Positions 29,219-38,785 are shown, counted from the stretch's first letter. The stretch is 64,000 bases of DNA from Deinococcus koreensis (GCF_002901445.1 NZ_PPPD01000001.1:992001-1056000), one strand, 5' to 3'. Notes: generated by a model not told the origin, from the sequence alone. Made by a program: numbers and translations.

Positions 29219-31954
29219 ATGCGCCCCCTGAAGCTCGAAGTACAGGGCTTCACCGCCTTCCGGCAGTTCACGACGCTGGATTTCAGCGACCTGGAACTGT
29301 TCGCGCTGGTGGGGCCCACGGGCAGCGGCAAGAGCAGCCTGCTGGACGCCATGACCTTCGCGCTGTACGGGCAGACCGCGCGGCTGGGGGCCTCGGGGCT
29401 GGACGCGCTGATCTCGCAGGGCGAGCGCGGCCTCTCGGCGTCCCTGACCTTCGAGGTCGGTGGGCTGACCTACCGCGCCTCGCGCACCAAGGGGCGGCGC
29501 CAGGCCGAGAACGAGGTGCGCTTCGAGCGGCTGGACGAGGAGGGGCGCTGGTCGAACCTCTCGGACGGCGGGGCCAAGGGCATCGCGGAGCGCATCCGCC
29601 GGGCCGTGGGGCTGGACTTTAGCACCTTCCGCCGCTCGGTGATGCTGCCACAGGGCGAGTTCTCGCGCCTGCTGCACGGCAGCGGCAAGGATCGCCAGAC
29701 CCTGCTGGGCGAGCTGACCGGGCTCGACCACGTGCAGGCCATGCAGCGGGTCTCGTCTGAGCGGGCCAAGGAGCTGAAACACGAGTCGGCCAGCCTGAAC
29801 TCGGTGCTGGAGAGCGAATACGCCGGCGTGACCCCGGAGGCGTTGAGCGCCCTGCGCGCCGAGCGCGAGACCCTGAGCAGCGAGGCCGAGCGCCTGGGCG
29901 ACGAACGCGAACGCCTGCAGACCGCCGTGACCCGCCTGCGCGATCTGGAAAAGGTCTGGCGCAGCCGTGAGGACACCGCGCGCCGCCTGAACACCCTGCA
30001 GGCCCGCGAGGGCGCCGTGCAGGACGGCGCCGCCCGCGCTGCCCGCGCCCGCCGCGTGGCCGGGGTGCTGCCCCTGCTGGACGCCGCCGAACGCGCCCGG
30101 ATCGCCCTGGAACGCGAGACGCGCGACCTGGGCCGCGCCCAGGCCCAGGCGGACGCCGCCGCCGCTGCCGTCCGGCAGGCCGAAGGGGCGCTGGCCCAGG
30201 CCCAGGCCACCGAGGCCCGTATCCCCGAGCTGGAGGCCCGCGCCGACGTGCTGCGCGAAGCCGAGGGTGACGCGGCCCGCCTCAGGCGCGGCGGCGGAAG
30301 TGTGCAGACCACCCACGCCCAGCCCCTGCCCTGGGACGAGGACGCTTTCCACGCGGCCCAGCAGGGCGCCGTGAGGGCCGACCGCAACCGTCAGGAGCGC
30401 GTGCAGATTGAAACCGAGCGGGTCGGCCTGAAGGCCGCTCTAGACCGCTTCGCCGCCGAGGAGGCCAGCCAGCGCCGCGAGACGGGCGAACTGGAACGCG
30501 TCCAGCGCGAGGGCACCACCGCCAAGGCCGAGCTGGAGGCCGCCCAGAAGACACTGGACGAGGCGCGTCTGGCGGCCGGGCTCGACCTGCACCGGGCCCA
30601 CCTGCACCTGGGCGAACCCTGCCCGCTGTGCCACCAGCCGGTCGCGAGCCTGCCCGACGCGCCCGTCAGCGACCTGGGGGCGCTGGAAGACCGGGTTCGG
30701 GCGCTGGCCGCCGCGCTGGACGACCGGCGCAGCCGCTTTACCGACCTGCGCGCCGGCCTCAAGTCCCGGCAGAAGTGGCTGGACGAGAAGACCGTCGAGT
30801 ACCGCGACTGGGACGAGGCCCTGCGCCAGCGCGAGACCGACCTGCGCGCCGCCGAGGCCCTGGTGCTCGGCGATCCCCAGACCGACGCGCTGCGCCTGCT
30901 GGCCTCGCTGGCCACCCGTGTGCGCCAGGCCGGCAGCGACCCGGCCGGGCAGCGGCAGCAGGCCCTGGCCGAGATCCAGGCCCTCCGCAAGGGCGTGCAG
31001 GCCGCGCAGGGCGCACTCTCGCGCACGCAGGGCGACCACGCGGCCGCCGTCGCCACCCTGAGCGCGGCTCGCAGCAGCGCCGCCGCCCGGGGCGAGGACG
31101 CGGCGCTGGCCGACCGCGCCCTGAGCGGCGTCCTGGCCACCCTGAACCTGGACGCCGCCCAGGCCCGCGCCGCCGCCCTGCCCGAGGCCGATATCACGGC
31201 GCTGGAGGACGCGGCCCGCACCTTCGGCGCCCAGGTGGCGCAGCTGCAAGAAGCGCTGGCCGAACTGCAGCGCCAGCTGGGCCTCACGCCCTTCGAGCCG
31301 GCCGAGCTCGATCAGGCCAGCCGCGACCTGACCGCCACCGACGCGGCCCTGAACGCCACGCGCGAACGGGCCGGCAGCCTGGCCGAGCAGGAACGCTCGT
31401 TGCGCGGGCGCCTGGAGCGCAAGGCCGAGATCCTGGCCCGCGCGGCGGTCGCCTCCCGCCACCTCGACACCTGGCAGACCCTGACGAACACCCTCAAGGC
31501 CAACGAATTTCAGCAGTTCCTGCTGGCCGAGGTCGAGGCGCAGCTGCTGACCCGCGCCGGCATCCTGCTGCACGACATCAGCGACGGGCGCTACCGGCTC
31601 GCCCTGGCCGACAGCGAATACGTCGTGCAGGATCTCTGGAACGCCGGCGAGATCCGCGGGGTCAAGACCCTGTCGGGCGGCGAGACCTTCCTGGCGTCGC
31701 TGGCCCTGGCCATCGCCCTGAGCGACTATCTGGCGGGCAACCGAATTCTCGGGGCGCTGTTCCTCGACGAAGGCTTCGGTACCCTCGATCCCCAGGCCCT
31801 GGAAGCGGTGGCCGGCGCCCTGGAGAACCTGCGCACCCAGGGACGCATGGTCGGCATCGTGACCCACGTGGAAAGCCTCTCCGAACGCCTGCCCAGCCGC
31901 CTGCTGGTCACGAAGAGCGTGGCGGGCAGCTCGGTGCAGCGGGTCGACGGGTAG
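29219..31954 (+). CDS. sbcC: Exonuclease subunit SbcC (Rad50-type ATPase)
   Basis: SMC-like ATPase partner of SbcD, 911 residues. The N-terminal lobe has Walker A VGPTGSGKSSLLDAMTFALY, then a long coiled coil (about 180-760) interrupted by the zinc hook CPLCHQP near residue 468. The C-terminal lobe has the signature KTLSGGETFLASLALAIAL and Walker B ILGALFLDEGFGTLD. The ATG at 29219 is chosen because MRPLKLEVQGFTAF is the conserved start and AGGAGC precedes it; a 25-residue upstream extension is not conserved-looking. Confidence 0.96.
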   Translation: MRPLKLEVQGFTAFRQFTTLDFSDLELFALVGPTGSGKSSLLDAMTFALYGQTARLGASGLDALISQGERGLSASLTFEVGGLTYRASRTKGRRQAENEVRFERLDEEGRWSNLSDGGAKGIAERIRRAVGLDFSTFRRSVMLPQGEFSRLLHGSGKDRQTLLGELTGLDHVQAMQRVSSERAKELKHESASLNSVLESEYAGVTPEALSALRAERETLSSEAERLGDERERLQTAVTRLRDLEKVWRSREDTARRLNTLQAREGAVQDGAARAARARRVAGVLPLLDAAERARIALERETRDLGRAQAQADAAAAAVRQAEGALAQAQATEARIPELEARADVLREAEGDAARLRRGGGSVQTTHAQPLPWDEDAFHAAQQGAVRADRNRQERVQIETERVGLKAALDRFAAEEASQRRETGELERVQREGTTAKAELEAAQKTLDEARLAAGLDLHRAHLHLGEPCPLCHQPVASLPDAPVSDLGALEDRVRALAAALDDRRSRFTDLRAGLKSRQKWLDEKTVEYRDWDEALRQRETDLRAAEALVLGDPQTDALRLLASLATRVRQAGSDPAGQRQQALAEIQALRKGVQAAQGALSRTQGDHAAAVATLSAARSSAAARGEDAALADRALSGVLATLNLDAAQARAAALPEADITALEDAARTFGAQVAQLQEALAELQRQLGLTPFEPAELDQASRDLTATDAALNATRERAGSLAEQERSLRGRLERKAEILARAAVASRHLDTWQTLTNTLKANEFQQFLLAEVEAQLLTRAGILLHDISDGRYRLALADSEYVVQDLWNAGEIRGVKTLSGGETFLASLALAIALSDYLAGNRILGALFLDEGFGTLDPQALEAVAGALENLRTQGRMVGIVTHVESLSERLPSRLLVTKSVAGSSVQRVDG

Positions 31955-32119
31955 GCGTGGTGGACTCGAAACCGGCTTCGCACAGGCCACCCCTCCAGTA
32001 CAGGTTTTGAACGTCGGGCAGCCAGAGCAGACGTCCCACCCCCATCCCACCGCCACCCGATGTCGTGAAGTGGTTTCACCCGTATGGGGGCGGGCCCTGA
32101 ACTTCGGAGCTGTCTCATA

Positions 32120-33211
32120 CCGGACTAACATGAATTCAGGGCATGGCGTATCCAGGGGAAAGCGGTCAGCGACTGCACTTCGGACGGTGACGCCATCAAG
32201 CGCTGGCACTCGTGGCTCAAGACGTCTTGCACGTCATCCAGGGTCGTGAAGGTTCGGTTCGCCAGGGGACGCTTGACTCGACCGACCAGCGGTTCTGCTG
32301 GGGACAGCTCCGGGGTGTAGGGGGGAAACGTGACCAGCAGCATCGTGGGGGGCACGGTCAGCTGCGGGCTGGTGTGCCAGCCCGCACCATCCAGCAACAG
32401 CACGATGATGTCCCGCCCAGTCGGATTCACCGCATCGTTGAAGGCCGCCAGGGCCACCTGCATGACCGCCGTGCTCACTGTCGGCAGGATCAAGAAGTCA
32501 CTCGTGCCGGTGACCGGTTCCACGAAGACATAGACGTAGAGCCACTGGAACCCCCGATGCTGCACCGCGATGGGTCGCTGGCCGACCTTGGCCCACACCC
32601 GCATGAGCACAGGTTTGAGCCCAGCGCGGCCTTCGTCCTGAACAAACAGGCGTACCCGCTGGTGCGGGTACGCTGCCTGCGCCGTGCGCAATGTTTGGGC
32701 TACTTTTTTTTGAACGCCGCCTGCACGTCTGGATCGGCCGCCAGATGGTGACGGGGACGTGGCAGCTGCACACTGAACCCCAGGCGTTTGAGATACCCCC
32801 ACGCACACACCTCGGTGATCGCCACCGCAAAGTGCTCGTAGATGTACGCCTGGGCGGTGCCGCTCGTCCACACCCCGCCCCTGGGCGGGGTCTCCATCAG
32901 CGCCTCCGAGAGCTGCCGCTGCTGATCGGGGGTCAGGGCGGGGTCGGAGTGGTTGTCCTGACGTTTGTCGCGCACCGCCTCAGGGCCGTGCTGGTTGTAT
33001 CGGCGCACCAGGGTGCTGATGGTGTTGCGGTTGTACCCCGTGGCATCAGCGATCTGGCGCGGGGGATACCCTTTGGCTTTAAGCCACAGGATGTGCCAGC
33101 GGGAGCGTTCGACCGGACGGTGGGCCGATCGATACGACGCTTCAAGTTCCGTGACGGTTCGGTACGGGTGCAGTGGCAGCGTGTCCATGCTTGCAACTCA
33201 TCTTAATCCCG
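32120..33211 (-). mobile_element. IS630-family insertion sequence, apparently complete
   Basis: The 1092-bp element is bounded by TA dinucleotides (32118-32119 and 33212-33213), the target of IS630/Tc1-type transposases. Left terminus CCGGACTAACATGA and right terminus TCATCTTAATCCCG are inverted repeats matching at most positions (about 15 of 19 including the TA). It carries one transposase gene in two frames joined by a -1 slippery site. The element lies between sbcC and the PIN/TRAM gene. Confidence 0.85.
32125..33188 (-). CDS. IS630-family transposase, two frames joined by -1 frameshift
   Basis: DDE transposase. The first frame (33188 to 32700) encodes an N-terminal HTH pair, with GYPPRQIADATGYNRNTIST and RDKRQDNHSDPALT, and stops soon after a run of eight A on the coding strand (complement of 32704-32711). 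The second frame enters by a -1 slip at A-AAA-AAG and carries LFVQDEGRAGLKP (first Asp), IIVLLLDGAGWHTS (second Asp) and FPPYTPELSPAEPLVGRVKR (Glu). All three catalytic residues are present, so the fused product should be active. Programmed frameshifting is known for IS630 members. Confidence 0.85.
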
Positions 33212-33398
33212 TATCAGTCGCTCTTCCTGACCAGTCGAGGTAGGCTCACCCGCTCATGGGCGCACGGGCCTCCCGCGGAGCGGGGCTCGGATGAGCCGCC
33301 TGCGGACTTGCAAAGCTCGTAGAGAGGAGCTGGGGGTCGGGCCGCCTCCTCCGCGACGCCATGTCTCCCGAACCCGGTCTGCCCTCAGGATGGCGGCA

Positions 33399-34433
33399 CT
33401 AGACCGCCATGTCCTCTTTCTCCAGGCGGGCGAAGATCATGCGCCCCACGCTGGTCTGCACGTTGTTCACGACCGTCACGCGAACCGGCTTGCCGCGGTG
33501 CTTCATGCCGTCCTCGACCACGATCATGGTGCCGTCGTCCATGTAGCCCACGCCCTGCCCCTGCTGCTGACCGCCCTTGCTGATGGTCACGGTGAGCAGG
33601 TCGCCGGCCTGCACCTGGGGCCGCAGCGCCACGGCGATCTCGTGGATGTTGATGGTCGAGACGCTGTGCAGCTTGGCGATCTTGCCCAGGTTGCCGTCGT
33701 TGGTCACGATCTTGGCGCCGGTCTCGCGGGCCAGCCGGATCAGCTTGTCGTCGGCGCCGGGCAGCGCCGCGTCGTCCCAGTCCTCGACCCGGATGGGGCG
33801 GATCTCGCGCAGTTCCTCCAGCACGCTCAGGCCGCGCTTGCCGCGCGTGCGCTTCTGCGGATCGGCGCTGTCGGACAGGGCCTGCAGCTCGCGCAGGATG
33901 AACGCGGGCACCACCAGATCGCCTTCCAGCAGGCCGGCGCGGGTCAGGTCGATCACGCGCCCGTCGATGATCACGGAGCTGTCCAGCAGTTTGCTGCCGG
34001 GTTTGCGGCGCACCTGGGGAAAGGCGAGCAGGCCGAAGGCGTCGGCGTGGCCGGAGGCGTAGGTCACGAAGAACACCGCCAGCAGCGCGGTCACGCCCAG
34101 GCTCCAGATCCAGTTGTAGAAGGGCAGGCTCTGCAGCAGGCTGCCGACCAGCACGCTGAGCAGCAGGGCGATGATCATGCCGAAGGTGGCGGCGGCGACC
34201 TTGCGGGGCGAGAGGCCGGCGTACCAGCGGCCGAAACGGCCGATGAACTGCCCGCCCAGGCGCTCGGCCCGGGGAATCAGCAGCAGGGCGATCAGCGTGC
34301 CCGCCAGCATCAGACTCAGGGTGTTCACCCGGCTGAGTTCGGCAGGCTGCGTGGACTCTAAGGCCCGCCCGGCGCCCAGGCCGGCCAGCAGCCCAAAAAG
34401 CAAGGTCAGGAGTCGGATGGCCAGCACGCCCAT
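33399..34433 (-). CDS. PIN/TRAM domain membrane protein (YacL type)
   Basis: A 344-residue protein with four hydrophobic segments in the first 130 residues, then a PIN nuclease domain that begins LLDSSVIIDGRVIDL and contains DDKLIRLA and IVTNDGNLGKIA (acidic active site), and a C-terminal TRAM domain (VAGDLLTVTISKGG-type: VQAGDLLTVTISKGGQQQGQ). This matches the YacL family of membrane-anchored putative ribonucleases. TAGACT is 1 nt before this ATG but 7 nt before the in-frame GTG at 34427, so the leaderless pattern suggests the true start is 34427. Confidence 0.9.
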   Translation of the reverse strand: MGVLAIRLLTLLFGLLAGLGAGRALESTQPAELSRVNTLSLMLAGTLIALLLIPRAERLGGQFIGRFGRWYAGLSPRKVAAATFGMIIALLLSVLVGSLLQSLPFYNWIWSLGVTALLAVFFVTYASGHADAFGLLAFPQVRRKPGSKLLDSSVIIDGRVIDLTRAGLLEGDLVVPAFILRELQALSDSADPQKRTRGKRGLSVLEELREIRPIRVEDWDDAALPGADDKLIRLARETGAKIVTNDGNLGKIAKLHSVSTINIHEIAVALRPQVQAGDLLTVTISKGGQQQGQGVGYMDDGTMIVVEDGMKHRGKPVRVTVVNNVQTSVGRMIFARLEKEDMAV

Positions 34434-34576
34434 CAGTCTACCCGCCCGGCCGGCCGGAGATCATCTGGTTTTCGCCAGCGCCGGGGGCCTATTCGCGTCA
34501 CCCCTCGGGGCACATCCAGGGGCACGTGGCCACCTCATCCCGTCCACCCGGCCCTCACCTCCCCCGGCGGCCCGGC

Positions 34577-35944
34577 TCAGGCGGCCGAGGCGCTGGGCGG
34601 GGCGTCGGGCACCTCGTCCACCCGGCGCAGGGCGGGGTTGAGCAGTTGCAGGCCGCTCACCGCGACGACGCACAGGCCCGCCCAGAACAGCACGGCCCCC
34701 GGCGCGGCGTGGGCGGCCACCAGCCCGGCGGCAGCCACGCTCAGCGGTGTGGTGCACTGGGCGATCAGCCGGCGCACGCTGAACACCCGGCCCTGCAGCT
34801 CCGGCGGCACCTGGGTCTGCCAGATGCTCAGGGAGTGGGCGCTGATCATGGGCACCATCAGGCCGTAGAGCCCCAGGGCGGCGCAGGTGAGGATCAGGGT
34901 ACCGGCGACCCCGGTCAGGGCGTGCGCCACACCGGCCGCCAGCATGGGAATCAGCACGCCCAGCACGCGCTGGCGTTTCAGGCCGCCCCAGGCGCTGATC
35001 AGCACTCCGCCCAGCAGGCCGCCCAGGCTGAAGGTGGTGTAGAGCGCCGCCAGGCCGGTGCCGGCGCTCCAGCCGTGGGCCTGCAGGTCGGGCGCCAGCG
35101 TGAACTTCACCAGCAGCGGGTGCAGCACGCTGACCCCCACGGTCATCAGGTTGAAGACCGTGAAGGTGAGCAGCAGGTTCAGCAGGGCCGGGCGCGCGAA
35201 CACGAAGCGGAAACCGAAGGTCATGTCCTGGCCCAGACCGGGGCGCTGGCCGCCGGTGTCACGGCGCGGCGGGGTGGGGATGTTCAGGCGCAGGAGCACC
35301 AGCGCCGCGACCAGGAAACTGGCGGCGTCGATCAGCAGGGCCAGCGGCACGCCGTCGCGCCAGCCGGCCAGCCACTCCGGGCCGCCGGCCGTGCGGGCCA
35401 GGGCCGGCAGCCCGATCAGCAGCGTCGCCAGGGCCGGGCTGAGCAGGCCCGACATGCTCCAGAGGGTCTGCATCATGCCGTTGGCCCGGGGCAGGTTCTC
35501 GCGGGGCACCAGCACGCTGTAGCTGGTGTCGAAGGCGGCGCTGTGCAGGGCGGCGAGCACCCCCTCGCAGGCGGTGAACAGCACCAGCAGCCAGATGGGC
35601 GGCAGCGTGGCGCTGACCATCAGCACGCCCAGGCCCATCAGGGCGGCGTTCAGCCCGTTGCTGACCAGCATCATGCGCCGGCGGTTCCAGCGGTCGGCCA
35701 GCGCCCCGGCCAGCGGCGCCCCGAACACCGTGATGAGGGTGAAGGCCAGCACCGTGAGCGAGAGGGCCGTGGCCAGCTCGCCGCGCTGCCCGGGCAGCGG
35801 AAAGCGGGTCTGCACCAGATAGATGCTGATGGCGAAGCCGCTCAGGGCGCTGCCGATGACCGAGACCGCCTGCGAGCCCCAGAGCCACAGGAACGTGTGC
35901 CAGCCGTTCGCGGGCGGCGCCGGGGGCGAAGATGCGTTGATCAT
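34577..35944 (-). CDS. MFS transporter, paralog 1
   Basis: Major facilitator of 455 residues with twelve helices. Motifs include WHTFLWLWGSQAVSVIGSAL and GAPLAGALADRWNRRRMMLV (loop 2-3), LPRANGMMQTLWSMSGLLSP and PPELQGRVFSVRRLIAQ. These are shared nearly word for word with the next gene, so the two are tandem paralogs; both resemble the macrolide/enterobactin exporter group. The ATG is 8 nt after TACTCT, consistent with a leaderless start. Substrate unknown. Confidence 0.86.
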   Translation of the reverse strand: MINASSPPAPPANGWHTFLWLWGSQAVSVIGSALSGFAISIYLVQTRFPLPGQRGELATALSLTVLAFTLITVFGAPLAGALADRWNRRRMMLVSNGLNAALMGLGVLMVSATLPPIWLLVLFTACEGVLAALHSAAFDTSYSVLVPRENLPRANGMMQTLWSMSGLLSPALATLLIGLPALARTAGGPEWLAGWRDGVPLALLIDAASFLVAALVLLRLNIPTPPRRDTGGQRPGLGQDMTFGFRFVFARPALLNLLLTFTVFNLMTVGVSVLHPLLVKFTLAPDLQAHGWSAGTGLAALYTTFSLGGLLGGVLISAWGGLKRQRVLGVLIPMLAAGVAHALTGVAGTLILTCAALGLYGLMVPMISAHSLSIWQTQVPPELQGRVFSVRRLIAQCTTPLSVAAAGLVAAHAAPGAVLFWAGLCVVAVSGLQLLNPALRRVDEVPDAPPSASAA

Positions 35945-36012
35945 TGCTTCACAGAGTACGTCAGGTCACCGTGGCGGCGATCCGCATTTGACCCCCCCTG
36001 TCCAGGGGCCGC

Positions 36013-37404
36013 TCAGCCGGGGTGGACTCGGGGCGGGGTGACCGCCGGCAGGACTTCCTCGACCTGCCGCAGGGCGGGGTTCAGCAGTTGCAGGGCAGCC
36101 ACGCCGGCGTACAGCAGCCCCGCGATCACCACCACCGCGCCCGGCGCGTAGCGGGCCGCCAGGACACCGGCCAGGGCGGCGCTGGCCGGGCTGGTGAACT
36201 GCGCGATCAGTCGGCGTACGGAAAAGACCCGGCCCTGCATCTCGGGCGGCACCTGCGACTGCCAGATGCTCTGCGAGTGGGCGTTCATGGCCGGGAAGGT
36301 CAGGCCCATGATCAGCAGCGCCGCGCTGGCAGACAGCACCGCGGCGCTCAGGCCGAAGGCGGCCAGCGCCAGGCCACTCACGATCATCGGCACGAGCACG
36401 CCCAGCACGCGCTGGCGCTTCAGCCCGCCCCAGGCGCTGATCAGCACCCCGCCCAGGATGCCCCCGACGCTCTGGGACACGGTCAGGGTGGCCAGAGCGC
36501 TCTGGAAGCTGCTGCCTCGCGCCTGCCAGTCGGCGGCCAGCGAGAATTTGGCGATCAGGGGCTCCAGCACCCCCAGGCCGCTGCTGCAGAGGTTCGCCAC
36601 CGCGAAGGTCAGCAGCAGCTGCAGCAGCGGCCGGCGGCGACCGATGAACTGCCAGCCGAACTTCATGTCGTCGGTCAGCCGGCGGCGCTCCCCGCTGTCC
36701 GTCACCGCGGCGGGTGAGGGCACCCGCAGACGGCTGAGCACCGCCGCCGCCAGCAGGAAGCTCGCGCCGTCCACCGCGAAGGCGAAGGGCACGCCGTCGC
36801 GCAGGCCGCCCACCCCCAGCCCGGCCAGCCAGGGTGGCGGGGCACCCCCCTCCCGCAGCAGCGCCGGCACCCCGATGAGCAGCGCGGCCAGCGCCGGCCC
36901 GACCAGCCCCGCCAGGCTCCAGATGGTCTGCATCATGCCGTTGGCGCGGGGCAGGCGCTCACGCGGCACCAGACTGGTGTAGCTGGCGTCGAAGGCCGAG
37001 CCGTGGAAGGTCGAGACCAGGCCCATCAGGCCGGTCAGGGCCACCAGCGCCCACAGCGGCGCGGCCGGCGAGAGCAGCAGCGCCAGCGTGCCCAGGGCCA
37101 GCGCGGCGCCCAGCAGATCGCAGGCCAGCATGATCCGCCGGCGGTCGTGGCGGTCGGTCCAGGCGCCGGCCAGCGGGGCGCTCAGGGTCGCCGTGAGCGT
37201 CCAGGCCAGCGCGGTCAGGGCCAGGGCGGTCGCCAGCTGGGGCTTGTCCCCCTCCAGCGGGTAGCGCGTCTGGGTCAGGTAGATCGTGAAGGCGAAGCCG
37301 GCCACCGCCGAGCCGATCACGCTCAGCGCCTGAGAGCCCCACAGCCACAGGAAGGTGCGCCAGCGGCCGGGCACAGGGGGGCGTGGGGTCGGGTCGGAGG
37401 TCAT
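36013..37404 (-). CDS. MFS transporter, paralog 2
   Basis: Major facilitator of 463 residues, paralogous to the preceding gene: WRTFLWLWGSQALSVIGSAV, RLPRANGMMQTIWSLAGLVGP, KRQRVLGVL and PPEMQGRVFSVRRLIAQF correspond. The order (same strand, 68 nt apart) shows a tandem duplication that has since diverged. TACTCT lies 9 nt before the ATG. It is divergent from the pqq operon. A role in exporting a metabolite is possible; the substrate cannot be told. Confidence 0.86.
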   Translation of the reverse strand: MTSDPTPRPPVPGRWRTFLWLWGSQALSVIGSAVAGFAFTIYLTQTRYPLEGDKPQLATALALTALAWTLTATLSAPLAGAWTDRHDRRRIMLACDLLGAALALGTLALLLSPAAPLWALVALTGLMGLVSTFHGSAFDASYTSLVPRERLPRANGMMQTIWSLAGLVGPALAALLIGVPALLREGGAPPPWLAGLGVGGLRDGVPFAFAVDGASFLLAAAVLSRLRVPSPAAVTDSGERRRLTDDMKFGWQFIGRRRPLLQLLLTFAVANLCSSGLGVLEPLIAKFSLAADWQARGSSFQSALATLTVSQSVGGILGGVLISAWGGLKRQRVLGVLVPMIVSGLALAAFGLSAAVLSASAALLIMGLTFPAMNAHSQSIWQSQVPPEMQGRVFSVRRLIAQFTSPASAALAGVLAARYAPGAVVVIAGLLYAGVAALQLLNPALRQVEEVLPAVTPPRVHPG

Positions 37405-37743
37405 CTGAAGTCCAGAGTAGGCCCGCGCAGGCGCCCGTACGATAGGCCAGGTGGCTCAGCGCAGGGGCCGGCGCCCCCGGGCGCGCCATGAGAACTGTCC
37501 CCGACATCGCCCAAGCCGCCCTCACCCACACCAACCTTCCCTGAACCGCCCGATGCCTACACTGCGGGCGTTCATCCTTTCACCCGCCTCCCACGTCGGC
37601 CGGGCCACTCCGCGTGGCCGGAGTCCTGTCTCCATACAGCGTTCCGGTCACCGGGCATCGCCCCCTTTGCTCCGTCCTCCCGCGCCCGCCTTCCCCGCCG
37701 CCCGCCACCCGTGGGCCGCAGCCTGTGAAAGGAGGTGAATGCC
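37405..37743 (+). promoter_or_regulatory. pqq operon leader and promoter region
   Basis: About 340 bases between the divergent MFS gene and pqqA with no gene. A TACACT box (37558-37563) is the best -10 candidate; its -35 is unclear. The leader of about 170 nt has a hairpin from GGCCAC (37603-37608) and GTGGCC (37614-37619). AAAGGAGGTGA (37728-37738) is an unusually long complement to the 16S rRNA end, 6 nt before the pqqA ATG, predicting very strong translation of the precursor peptide. Confidence 0.55.
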
Positions 37744-37815
37744 ATGTGGATCAAGCCCAGAGCCAGACGTATCGTCGTGTGCTGTGAAGTGACCGCCTAC
37801 GCCCACAGCCGCTAA
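37744..37815 (+). CDS. pqqA: PQQ precursor peptide PqqA
   Basis: Ribosomal precursor of pyrroloquinoline quinone, 23 residues. It begins MWIKPRA and contains the diagnostic EVTAY at residues 15-19, in which the Glu and Tyr side chains are cross-linked by PqqE, as in other PqqA peptides (for example, EVTLY). Two cysteines (CCEVTAY) stand directly before the motif, which is unusual among the PqqA peptides I know. It is too short for a default gene caller. The near-perfect ribosome binding site and its place before pqqB support it strongly. Confidence 0.9.
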   Translation: MWIKPRARRIVVCCEVTAYAHSR

Positions 37816-37831
37816 GTTTCCTCTCCCCCTT

Positions 37832-37875
37832 ACGCGCCGCGCCTGGCCTGCCCTCCGGCGGCCCGCGCGGCGCGT
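37832..37875 (+). terminator. Attenuating hairpin between pqqA and pqqB
   Basis: ACGCGCCGCGC (37832-37842) and GCGCGGCGCGT (37865-37875) form a perfect 11-bp GC stem. It is 16 nt after the pqqA stop and 25 nt before pqqB. In several bacteria the pqqA message is produced in excess over the downstream genes by a hairpin here; the same role is inferred. There is no long T-run after it, so it may act by stabilising the 3' end of a processed pqqA message. Confidence 0.7.
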
Positions 37876-37900
37876 CTGTGCAGGTATATGCAGGTGCCCC

Positions 37901-38785
37901 ATGCCGCCCGACCCCACCTCTCCGACCTTCCTCCTGCTGGGCACGGCGGCCGGCGGCGGCCTGCCGCAATGGAACTGCGGCTGCCGCAACTGCGCGCGGG
38001 TGCGCGCCGGGGAGCTGCCGGCCCGCACGCAGTCCAGCGCGGCCTTCACGCCCGACGGCGAGCGCTGGTACCTGATCGACGCCTCGCCGGACGTGGCGCG
38101 GCAGCTGCTGGCGCTGGGGCCGCCCCGCGGGCGGAGCACGCCGCTGGCCGGGGTGCTCCTCACCGACGCCGAGTTCGACCACACGCTGGGGCTGCTGCAG
38201 CTGCGCGAGGGCAGCGCGTGGGAGCTGCACGCCACGCCGGGGGTACACGCCCTGCTGGAGGATCAGTTCCCGGTGCGCCGCCTGCTGTCGCGCTACGCCC
38301 AGATCACGCCGGTGAGCGCGCCGCCGGGCGAACCCCGGCTGTTCGGCGACCTCGAGGTCACCTGGGTGGCGCTTGACGACCACACGCCCCGCTACCACCA
38401 TGGCCGCCGCCCGGAAGCGGGCGCGACCAGCGCCCTGAGGCTGCGCGGGCCGCGCCGCACGCTGGTCTACGCGCCCAGCCTGAGCACCCTTGCGGGCCCC
38501 GTGCCCGAGCTGCTGGCCTCGGCCGACGTGCTGCTGGTCGACGGCACCTTCTACCACCCGGACGAGCTGATCCGCCTGGGGCTGGGCACCGGCGACGCTG
38601 CCAGCATGGGGCACCTGCCGGTCGTCCAGAGCGCCCCCACCCTGGCCCGGCTGCCGGCAGCCACGAAGCTCTATACGCACCTGAACAACACCAACCCGGC
38701 CCTCGACCCGGCCAGTCCGGAACGCGCCTGGCTACGCGCCCAGGGGCTCGATCTCGCGGACGACGGCTGGTTCGTCGGCCTGTAG
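37901..38785 (+). CDS. pqqB: PqqB, PQQ biosynthesis oxygenase-type protein
   Basis: Metallo-beta-lactamase-fold protein, 294 residues, reported as an iron-dependent hydroxylase acting on the cross-linked Glu-Tyr intermediate. The start LLLGTAAGGGLPQWNCGCRN is the PqqB hallmark, and LLTDAEFDHTLGLLQLRE, ALDDHTPRYHH and LVDGTFYHPDEL, MGHLP and KLYTHLNNTNP are the family metal-site motifs in order. Length is as usual (about 300). pqqC follows after 22 nt. Confidence 0.95.
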   Translation: MPPDPTSPTFLLLGTAAGGGLPQWNCGCRNCARVRAGELPARTQSSAAFTPDGERWYLIDASPDVARQLLALGPPRGRSTPLAGVLLTDAEFDHTLGLLQLREGSAWELHATPGVHALLEDQFPVRRLLSRYAQITPVSAPPGEPRLFGDLEVTWVALDDHTPRYHHGRRPEAGATSALRLRGPRRTLVYAPSLSTLAGPVPELLASADVLLVDGTFYHPDELIRLGLGTGDAASMGHLPVVQSAPTLARLPAATKLYTHLNNTNPALDPASPERAWLRAQGLDLADDGWFVGL

